Position numbers and translations under genes: made by a program. From PALSA-612 sp963846915 (GTDB lineage: Bacteria > Actinomycetota > Thermoleophilia > Gaiellales > Gaiellaceae), in the NCBI GenBank assembly GCA_963846915.1, contig CAWJXV010000004.1, positions 434,001 to 498,000 of the forward strand: 64,000 nucleotides of DNA. The letters are read 5' to 3'. Position 1 is the stretch's first letter. The number at the start of each line of letters is the position of its first letter. The notes beneath the pieces are model-generated. The model was not told the origin of the DNA and did not search any database. It saw nothing but the letters and a program-made list of their open reading frames with translations. Of this stretch, positions 58,302 to 64,000 are shown in pieces.

Positions 58302-58483
58302 AAGGGACGTACGGGACCGCCGTCCTCGTCTTCAGCTGCCTGTTCGTCGTGATCGGCATCGGGCTGATCGTCCAGACGGCCCGGCTCGGCGGCGGCCTCG
58401 GGTACGCGATCGGCGTGCTGTTCATCGTGCTCGGCATCGGGCGCTTCTACATCCAGAGCAAGCGCGGCCGCAGCCAGAGCTAG
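58298..58483 (+). CDS. Two-helix small membrane protein
   Basis: The 61-residue protein starts at GTG 58298 within a GTGA overlap with the APC-USP stop. It has two hydrophobic segments, TAVLVFSCLFVVIGIGLIVQ and GYAIGVLFIVLGIGRFYIQS, and a basic tail (KRGRSQS). The tight coupling suggests a subunit or regulator of the transporter. Its TAG is provided by the first bases of the palindromic element at 58480. Confidence 0.75.
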   Translation: MKGTYGTAVLVFSCLFVVIGIGLIVQTARLGGGLGYAIGVLFIVLGIGRFYIQSKRGRSQS

Positions 58484-58674
58484 ATGGTTGATGCCACGAT
58501 CTCGCGGCTCGGCTGCGCGATCTGGCGTGTCTGGGCCGCTTCCGCCCGGCAGAGCCCGGCGGAGCCGGCCTCCGCCCGGCGTCACGCGCTTCGTACGGCA
58601 ACGCCACGTCGTCGCGCCCCAGAGCAGCCAGCCTGCGCCCCGAGGAGCACGATCTCGTGGCATCAACCATCTAG
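58480..58674. repeat. 195-bp palindromic element, relative of the one at 2794-2964
   Basis: The ends are 20-bp exact reverse complements beginning CTAGATGGTTGATG. The central part has a hairpin with arms GGCGGAG and CTCCGCC. CTAG is shared with the ends of the element at 2794, as is TTGATG at the same offset, while the inner parts differ. The left end supplies the stop of the small membrane gene, and the right end supplies the TAG of the next promoter box. No open frame of interest lies inside. Confidence 0.7.
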
Positions 58675-58677
58675 TCT
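58672..58677 (+). promoter_or_regulatory. Leaderless-type -10 box TAGTCT for the second APC-USP gene
   Basis: TAGTCT ends 6 nt before the GTG at 58684. Its first three bases belong to the terminal CTAG of the palindromic element. Confidence 0.5.
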
Positions 58678-58683
58678 CCTCGC

Positions 58684-60576
58684 GTGGCCAGGAAGCTGCC
58701 CGCTCTCGAGCGCGTCCTCGGCGCGCCCGCGCTCTTCTCGGTCGCCTACGGCGAGGTCGCCTCCTCGATCTACGTGGCGCTCGGGATCGTCGCCGCCAAG
58801 GCGCTCGGCCTGACGCCGCTCGTCCTCGTCGCGGTCGGGATCCTCTTCCTCGTCATCTCGCTGTCCTATGCGGAGGGCACGGCGGCGATCCCGGAGACGG
58901 GCGGCGCCGCCACGTTCGCCCGCAAGGCCTTCAACGACCTGGCCGGCTTCATGACCGGCTGGGTGCTGTTCCTCGACTACCTGATCGTGATGGCGCTGTC
59001 GGCGCTGTTCCTGCCGCACTACCTCGCGGGCGCCTTCCAGATCGGCGCTCTCGACCGCGAGCCGTGGGACGAGATCGTCGCCGTCTGTGCGATCGCCGGC
59101 GTCGGCCTCGTCCGCCTCGTGCGGCGGCCCGGCTTCTACACGATCGGAGTCGTCGTCGCCGCCCTCGACGTGCTGACGCAGCTCCTGCTCCTCGGCTTCG
59201 GCTTCGTCCTGCTGGCGACGCCGAACGCGCTCTCTCACGGACTCGACCTCGGCACCAGCCCGACGTGGCACTCGCTTCTGTTCGCGCTTCCGCTCGCGAT
59301 GCTCGCCTACACCGGCCTCGAGACCGTGGCCAACATGGCCGAGGAAGCGCGCCGGCCCGGGGTCGACCTGCCGCGGAGCGTGTTCGCGGCCATCGCGGTC
59401 GTCGTGGTCGTCTACGTGGCGATCTCGTACATCGGGCTCTCGGCCTTCCCGGTCGAGAACGGCCAGACGGCGCTCGGCACGACGTGGCTGAAAGCGCCGC
59501 TGATCGGGATCGCCGAGGCGCTCCACGGCCACCTCGCCTCGTGGCTCGTCGCGGCCATCCGCGGCTTCGTCGGCGTGTCCGGCGCCCTGATTCTGCTCGC
59601 GAGCGTCGCGACCGCGCTCTCGGGCGTCGGGCGCCTCGCCTACTCGCTCGGCGAGCACGGCATGCTCCCGCGAGCGTTCGGGCGGCTCGGCCGGCGCACG
59701 CACATCGCTCCCGAGTCGATCGTGGCGGCCGTGGCCATGTCCGTCACGCTGCTCGTGGTCGTCAACGCGGCCGCGGACAACCCCGTGATCTTCCTCGCCA
59801 GCCTGTTCAGCTTCGGCGTGTTGCTCGCGTTCGTGTCCGCGCAGCTCGCGGTGCTCGTGCTCCGGATCAAGTCCCCCGACCTCCCGCGGCCGTACCGGGT
59901 GCCGCTCGACGTCACCGTCGGCGGCCGCAAGCTGCCGGTGCCGACGATGATCGGCCTCGCCGGGACGCTGACGGTGTTCGTGATCTCGATGGTCACGCAT
60001 CCCGGCGCCCGCTATGCCGGCCCGGCCTGGCTCGCCGGCGGCCTGGTCGTCTTCTACCTCGTTCGCCGAGCGCGCGGCGAGAGCCTGCTCCAGGCCGTCG
60101 CCTCGCCCGACGAGCAGGAGCTGTCGGAGCCCGAGCTCTCCAGGATCCTCGTGCCGATGAAGATCGGGCAGATCGGCGAGGAGATGCTGGCGACGGCGAT
60201 CAAGCTCGCCCAGGAGCGCGGGTCGTCCGTGGAGGCGCTGCACGTGATCCGCGTCCCGCTGGAAGCCCCGATCGACTACCCCGTCGAGGGAGCCGAGGAA
60301 CGCGCGGCCGAGTCGCTCGAGGAGGCGCGCGCGCTCGGGGCCGAGAACGGCGTCGACGTGGTCGGCGAGACCGTGCGCGCACGCTCGATCGGCGAGGCGA
60401 TCGTCCACGAGGCCCGCAAGCGGGACGCCGACCTGATCGTGCTCGGGTCGGCTCCCCGCTGGCGCCGCCAGTCGCGCTTCTTCTCGCCGACGGTCGAATA
60501 CGTCCTCCGCCGTGCGCCGTGCGAGGTGCTCGTGGTCGCGTTCCCGCGCGGAGTGCTCGAGGAGGACGGCGAGTAG
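58684..60576 (+). CDS. APC-superfamily transporter fused to a C-terminal UspA domain (copy 2)
   Basis: The 630-residue protein is a paralogue of the one at 56397: RVLGAPALFSVAYGEVASSI, YAEGTAAIPETGGAATFARK and MLAYTGLETVANMAEEARRP correspond to the same positions. It differs in the loop after helix 5 and in the USP domain (LVPMKIGQIGEEMLATAIKL, DADLIVLGSAPRWRRQSRFF). The USP half has the ATP-binding-like G-S-x9-G-S layout in variant form. Substrate is open (amino acid or K+). It is followed by a MmcQ-type gene after 2 nt. Confidence 0.9.
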   Translation: MARKLPALERVLGAPALFSVAYGEVASSIYVALGIVAAKALGLTPLVLVAVGILFLVISLSYAEGTAAIPETGGAATFARKAFNDLAGFMTGWVLFLDYLIVMALSALFLPHYLAGAFQIGALDREPWDEIVAVCAIAGVGLVRLVRRPGFYTIGVVVAALDVLTQLLLLGFGFVLLATPNALSHGLDLGTSPTWHSLLFALPLAMLAYTGLETVANMAEEARRPGVDLPRSVFAAIAVVVVVYVAISYIGLSAFPVENGQTALGTTWLKAPLIGIAEALHGHLASWLVAAIRGFVGVSGALILLASVATALSGVGRLAYSLGEHGMLPRAFGRLGRRTHIAPESIVAAVAMSVTLLVVVNAAADNPVIFLASLFSFGVLLAFVSAQLAVLVLRIKSPDLPRPYRVPLDVTVGGRKLPVPTMIGLAGTLTVFVISMVTHPGARYAGPAWLAGGLVVFYLVRRARGESLLQAVASPDEQELSEPELSRILVPMKIGQIGEEMLATAIKLAQERGSSVEALHVIRVPLEAPIDYPVEGAEERAAESLEEARALGAENGVDVVGETVRARSIGEAIVHEARKRDADLIVLGSAPRWRRQSRFFSPTVEYVLRRAPCEVLVVAFPRGVLEEDGE

Positions 60577-60578
60577 CG

Positions 60579-60911
60579 GTGGTCTCGCCCGAGCAGGCGC
60601 GGCAGCTCGCGCTGGCTCTGCCCGAGGCGATCGAGCAGGACCACCACGGCCGGCCGTCCTTTCGCGTCGGCGGCAAGATCTTCGCCACCCTGTGGGACGA
60701 GAGCCACATGAACGTGATGCTCGACGAGGGCGGCATCCTGACCGCCGTTCAGGCCGAGCCCGAGACGTGCGAGGAAGTGTTGTGGGGCAGACGGCTCGCG
60801 GCCGTCCGCGTCGATCTCCGGAGCGCCGACGAGGAGCTGCTGTCGGGGCTGCTCGAGGACGCCTGGGAGGGCAAGGCGGGCGCCCGCGTTCAGCGCCCGT
60901 TTCCGCGCTAG
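60579..60911 (+). CDS. MmcQ/YjbR family protein
   Basis: The 110-residue protein shows QARQLALALPEAIEQDHHGR, PSFRVGGKIFATLWDESHMN and LRSADEELLSGLLEDAWEGK. This is the MmcQ/YjbR fold, a small DNA-binding-like family of unsettled function. The GTG at 60579 is 2 nt after the transporter stop. Its TAG overlaps the promoter box of the next gene. Confidence 0.88.
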   Translation: MVSPEQARQLALALPEAIEQDHHGRPSFRVGGKIFATLWDESHMNVMLDEGGILTAVQAEPETCEEVLWGRRLAAVRVDLRSADEELLSGLLEDAWEGKAGARVQRPFPR

Positions 60912-60914
60912 GCT
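60909..60914 (+). promoter_or_regulatory. Leaderless-type -10 box TAGGCT for the TrkA pair
   Basis: TAGGCT begins in the stop of the MmcQ gene and ends 6 nt before the GTG at 60921. Confidence 0.45.
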
Positions 60915-60920
60915 GAGAAC

Positions 60921-61352
60921 GTGAAAGCAATCGTGATCGGCTGTGGGCGCGTCGGGTCGGCCGTCGCCAGGCGTCTCGACGGCGAGGGCTGGGACGTGAC
61001 CGCGATCGACGAGAAGGAGGAGGCGCTCGCGCGGCTGGGTGCCGACTGGCGCGGCGGCTTCGTCGTCGGCCACGGCATGGACGAGCGCGTGCTCCGCGAG
61101 GCCGGCGTCGCCGAAACCGACGCGGTCGTCGTCGCGACCGACGGGGACAACACGAACCTCGTCGTCGCGCAGGTCGCCCAGAAGCGCTACGGCATCGACT
61201 GCGTCGTCGTCCGCGTGCTCGACCCTGCCCGGGCCGAGTTCTACGCCGCCCGCGGCCTCCGCACCGTCTGCCCGACCTCGACCGCGATCGACGTCCTCAC
61301 CGACTCGGTCCGCGCCTGCGAGGTTCCGGTCGTCCAGGAAGGGGCGGTCTAG
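60921..61352 (+). CDS. TrkA-N (RCK) domain protein, N-domain only
   Basis: The 143-residue protein is a lone RCK/TrkA-N Rossmann domain: AIVIGCGRVGSAVARRLDGE (GxGxxG), VTAIDEKEEALARLGADW, VVVATDGDNTNLVVAQVAQK and VVVRVLDPARAEFYAARGLR. It lacks the TrkA-C domain that the next gene has. Its TAG is directly followed by the GTG of that gene, so the two are likely made together and may form a hetero-oligomeric gating ring for a K+ carrier. Confidence 0.9.
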   Translation: MKAIVIGCGRVGSAVARRLDGEGWDVTAIDEKEEALARLGADWRGGFVVGHGMDERVLREAGVAETDAVVVATDGDNTNLVVAQVAQKRYGIDCVVVRVLDPARAEFYAARGLRTVCPTSTAIDVLTDSVRACEVPVVQEGAV

Positions 61353-62021
61353 GTGTACGTGATCGTGGCAGGCGGTGGCAAGGTGGGCGCCAACCTCGCC
61401 CGCAGCCTGATCGGCCACAAGCACGAGGTGACGATGATCGAGCAGCGCGCCGACCGCTTCGAGACGCTCGAGGAGGAGTTCGAGCACCAGGTGCAGCTCG
61501 GCGACGCGACCGAGGTGTTCGTGCTCGAACAGGCCGGCATCGCGCGGCCGCCCGACATCATGATCGCGACCACCGGCGACGACGAGGACAACATCATCAT
61601 CTGCCAGCTCGCGCGCGAGAAGTACGCGGTGCCCAAGGTGATCGCGCGCGTCAACGACCCGCGCAACCAGCCGCACTTCGATCTGCTCGGCATCTCGCCG
61701 ACGGTCTGCGCGACACTCAGCCTGCTGGCGCTCGTCGAGCACGAGGTGCCCGAGCACGAGCTCGTCCATCTGCTCGAGCTGCGCAAGGAGAACCTGGAGA
61801 TCGTCGAGGTGCAGATCGACGAGGGCTCTCCGTGCGTGGGGAAGTCGGTCGAGAAGATCGTGCTGCCCGCCGGCTCGCAGCTGATCTCCGTCGTCCGCAA
61901 CGGCCAGGCGAAGATCGCCGACGGCGACACGACGCTCGAGCCCGGCGACCAGGTGCTCGCGATCCTCGAGCCCGGCAAGACGGACGAGCTCAGGCGCGTC
62001 CTCCTCAAAGAGCGCCTGTAG
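61353..62021 (+). CDS. TrkA-family potassium uptake protein (TrkA-N + TrkA-C)
   Basis: The 222-residue protein has TrkA-N (YVIVAGGGKVGANLARSLIG, EVTMIEQRADRFETLEEEFE, IMIATTGDDEDNIIICQLAR, KVIARVNDPRNQPHFDLLGI) and TrkA-C (LEIVEVQIDEGSPCVGKSVE, KIVLPAGSQLISVVRNGQAK, LEPGDQVLAILEPGKTDELR). TrkA proteins bind NAD(H), ATP or c-di-AMP and control Trk/Ktr K+ channels. No TrkH/KtrB channel gene is in the window. The APC-USP genes upstream are the nearest candidates for its partner. Confidence 0.94.
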   Translation: MYVIVAGGGKVGANLARSLIGHKHEVTMIEQRADRFETLEEEFEHQVQLGDATEVFVLEQAGIARPPDIMIATTGDDEDNIIICQLAREKYAVPKVIARVNDPRNQPHFDLLGISPTVCATLSLLALVEHEVPEHELVHLLELRKENLEIVEVQIDEGSPCVGKSVEKIVLPAGSQLISVVRNGQAKIADGDTTLEPGDQVLAILEPGKTDELRRVLLKERL

Positions 62022-62098
62022 TCGGGAACGGCGCGGTGGCGCCGCCTCGGCCCGCCTCGTGCGGCGAATGGCGGCTGACGACCCGTCGCCTAGGCCCA

Positions 62099-62104
62099 TA
62101 TCCT
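62099..62104 (+). promoter_or_regulatory. Leaderless-type -10 box TATCCT for the second PQQ-propeller gene
   Basis: TATCCT ends 7 nt before the ATG at 62112. Confidence 0.45.
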
Positions 62105-62111
62105 GGGTCGC

Positions 62112-63560
62112 ATGCACTCGCGTCGGGTCGCGCTCCTCGGTCTCGTCCTGGTCGGACTGTTCGCCGCGATCTCGGCTCAGGCGGGATCCGGCTCGACCGC
62201 CGCGAAGCTCGGCGGCGACTGGACGCGGTTCGGGTACAACGCGGCCCGCTCGTCCGTCGGGCCTGCGCGGACGGGGATCACGGCTGCGAACGTCCGCCGC
62301 CTGCGCCGCGGGCGCACCGCGCTCGGCGGCACCGCCGACTCGTCCGCCGTCTACCTCCGCGGCGTGCGCGTCGCCGGGAAGGTTCGTGACGTCTTCTTCC
62401 TGACGACGAGCTACGGCAAGGCGGTCGCGGTCGACGCCTCGAGCGGCCGCGTCCTCTGGACGTTCACGCCGCCGGGATACCCGGGCTGGGCCGGGAGCGC
62501 ACAGATCACCCACTCCTCGCCGCTCGTCGCCCCCTCGCGCCGCTACCTGTACTCGGCCTCGCCGGACGGGAAGATCCACAAGCTCGCGATCGCGACGGGC
62601 CGCGAGGCGAGCGGCTGGCCGGTCACGGTCACGCTCCTGCCGGGCCGCGAGAAGATCGGCCCTCCGCTCAACTACTCGCGCGGGCTCGTGCTGGTCGGGA
62701 CCGGCGGCTACATCGGCGACGCGCCGCCGTACCAGGGCCACGTCGTCGCGATCGACGCGAACTCGGGCCGGGTCGTCCACGTCTGGAACTCGCTCTGCAG
62801 CGACCAGCACAGGCTGATCGAGCCGTCCACCTGCCCCGAGAGCGACTCGGCGATCTGGGCCCGCGCCGGCGTCGTCGTCGAGCCCGGCTCGGGCAAGCTC
62901 CTCGTCGCCACCGGCAACGCCGCGTTCGACGGCAAGCGCTACTGGGGCGACAGCGTGCTCGAGCTCTCGCCGGACGCGGGCACGCTCCTGCAGAACTGGA
63001 CGCCGAAGGACCAGGGAGCTCTCAACTCGGGCGACGTCGACCTCGGCTCGACCGCGCCGGCGCTCCTCGGCAGCGGGCTCGCGGTGCAGAGCGGCAAGGA
63101 CGGGAAGATGCGGCTCCTCGACCTGACGAAGCTGAACGGGAAGGGCGGGGCCGGACCGGTCACGGGCGGCGAGCTGCAGACGATCTCGACCCCGAGCGGC
63201 AGCGGCCTGTTCTCGGCGCCGGCCGTGTGGCGGACCGGCGGCAAGACGTGGCTGTTCGTCTCCGACTTCTCGGCCACCGCCGCCTACGTCCTCCAGGGAC
63301 GGCGCCTGGTGGAGGCATGGCATTCGTCGCATGCGGGCACGAGCCCGGTCGTTGCAGGAGGCCTGCTGTACGTCTACGACCCGGGCGGAAGCCTCGACGT
63401 CTACGTGCCGACGACCGGCAAGCTCCTCGTCTCGCTCGACGCGGGCGGCGGCCACTGGTCGAGCCCGATCGTCACCGACGGCCGGATCGCGCTGCCGGTC
63501 GGCAACGCGAACGACCACGACGTGCACGGCACGCTCGACGTCTGGCGCATGCCCTCGTGA
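62112..63560 (+). CDS. Secreted PQQ-type beta-propeller protein
   Basis: The 482-residue protein starts with a signal peptide (RRVALLGLVLVGLFAAISAQ) and DWTRFGYNAARSSVGPARTG, the usual PQQ-like entry. Blades recur (AVAVDASSGRVLWTFTPPGY, HVVAIDANSGRVVHVWNSLC, LSPDAGTLLQNWTPKDQGA, LYVYDPGGSLDVYVPTTGKL). Four Cys-containing loops suggest disulfides. Its repeats are of the same type as in the gene at 2961-4118. Cofactor binding is unproven. It may be a periplasmic or cell-wall sensor. The gene stops 55 nt before the convergent gene at the window end. Confidence 0.83.
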   Translation: MHSRRVALLGLVLVGLFAAISAQAGSGSTAAKLGGDWTRFGYNAARSSVGPARTGITAANVRRLRRGRTALGGTADSSAVYLRGVRVAGKVRDVFFLTTSYGKAVAVDASSGRVLWTFTPPGYPGWAGSAQITHSSPLVAPSRRYLYSASPDGKIHKLAIATGREASGWPVTVTLLPGREKIGPPLNYSRGLVLVGTGGYIGDAPPYQGHVVAIDANSGRVVHVWNSLCSDQHRLIEPSTCPESDSAIWARAGVVVEPGSGKLLVATGNAAFDGKRYWGDSVLELSPDAGTLLQNWTPKDQGALNSGDVDLGSTAPALLGSGLAVQSGKDGKMRLLDLTKLNGKGGAGPVTGGELQTISTPSGSGLFSAPAVWRTGGKTWLFVSDFSATAAYVLQGRRLVEAWHSSHAGTSPVVAGGLLYVYDPGGSLDVYVPTTGKLLVSLDAGGGHWSSPIVTDGRIALPVGNANDHDVHGTLDVWRMPS

Positions 63561-63614
63561 GCGCTCGTAGCGTCGGCCCGGCGATCGGCAATCTGGCCGT
63601 CCGGTCGCGCAAGC

Positions 63615-64000
63615 TCAGCTCAGTTCTAGCGGCGTACGAGCGTCATCGTCCGGATCGGGTCGCCGCACGATCAGTAGCGCTCCAGCCGGCACGGTGATGC
63701 GGCAGTGCGGATGCGGTGGCAGTCTTGTCGGGCGAGTTCGGCACGCAGCGGGCGGCCTTGCGGTAGAGGGCGCGGGCGGCCGAGATCGGGTCGCCGATCC
63801 GCACGATCTTGAGCGTGCGCGCGGCCGGGTCGTCGGTCTCGATCGACACGACGCGGCCGTGGCTGAGACCTACCTCGTAGTGCTTGTACGAGAGCGTGTC
63901 GGGCCCGACCTCTGGTCGAGGCCTGCCGAGCGCGCCGATCACGTTCTCCCTGGTCTCGCCCAGCACCACGCTCCCGATCCGGCCGCTGTCCTCGTCGATC
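63615..64000 (-). CDS. Partial gene at the window edge, BamE/SmpA-like fragment with a probable frameshift
   Basis: The gene enters from beyond the window with SGRIGSVVLGETRENVIGAL and GRPRPEVGPDTLSYKHYEVG, LSHGRVVSIETDD, a pattern like small BamE/SmpA-OmlA-type repeats. The frame as given ends at 63643 with a low-quality tail. In another frame, CRITVPAGALLIVRRPDPDD and DARTPLELS lead to a stop at 63615, which looks like the true end. The change lies near 63688-63700. The start is missing. Identity is tentative. Confidence 0.5.

Noticed and set aside
58663..63527. Two long antisense frames (over 700 and 1000 codons) under the APC-USP, TrkA and PQQ genes
   Set aside because: Low-complexity, Arg/Asp/Val-rich products mirrored from the sense codons; every sense gene beneath is a recognisable family member.

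Overview
The window is high-GC DNA with GTG starts common, dense gene packing and many ATGA/GTGA stop-start overlaps. It carries SARP/BTAD and LAL-type LuxR regulators, an F420/deazaflavin-type nitroreductase, DUF2277 and DUF4242 proteins, and many short reading frames preceded by a TANNNT box only 6-9 nt before the start codon. Together these point to an actinobacterium, most likely class Thermoleophilia (Gaiellales-like), probably from a metagenome assembly. This placement is inference; no rRNA, tRNA, CRISPR array, prophage or complete insertion sequence was seen.

Layout. 1-6.7 kb: pabB-pabC-nitroreductase on the plus strand, and secreted or envelope genes on the minus strand (two dimethylformamidase-like proteins, an M23 peptidase, a PQQ-type propeller). 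6.8-12.5 kb: a two-gene unit made of a SARP (HTH+BTAD) protein fused to a SIR2-like domain and a 1359-residue STAND-type NTPase with a membrane segment, a coiled coil built of perfect 63-bp DNA repeats, and about 15 WD40 repeats. This is the best candidate for an undescribed signalling or conflict system. 12.6-18.4 kb: uvrB, a methyltransferase, gene remnants, and a secreted HYR-type protein with a perfect 440-bp internal duplication, coupled to a DUF4242 gene. 18.5-27.9 kb: LAL and WYL regulators, DUF2277, a metallophosphoesterase, an MprF-like lipid lysinylation gene and small membrane proteins. 28-35 kb: uvrA, a Yip1-like protein, a self-regulated PadR gene, a Nudix-like gene and panB-panC with a DUF2520 gene that probably supplies ketopantoate reductase. 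35-46 kb: secreted glycosidase, TAP-like peptidase, FmdB, DUF1877, ECF sigma factor with partner, type 4/5 uracil-DNA glycosylase, the tsaE-tsaB-rimI-tsaD cluster and a subtilase. 46-54 kb: glutamate dehydrogenase, rex, glycosyltransferase, GCS2 ligase, cupins and an MTA phosphorylase-type gene. 54-64 kb: a proton-pumping pyrophosphatase, two APC-permease/UspA fusions, two TrkA-type proteins, a second PQQ-type propeller and a partial gene at the edge.

How parts fit. The 54-62 kb block reads as an ion-homeostasis module (membrane energisation, APC-USP carriers, RCK/TrkA regulators). panB/panC/DUF2520 form one coupled pantothenate operon. The tsa genes make the t6A tRNA modification.

Cautions. 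At least seven places show a gene continuing in another frame (pabC, the first PQQ gene, the M23 gene, a small membrane protein near 24.9 kb, the Nudix-like gene twice, and the last gene), plus a possible case at tsaE. These may be assembly indels or true decay; the reads would decide. Three degraded gene remnants (LuxR, PQQ, DUF1566-like) lie between intact genes. Two palindromic elements (2794-2964 and 58480-58674) share their terminal sequence and may be members of a mobile or structural repeat family.
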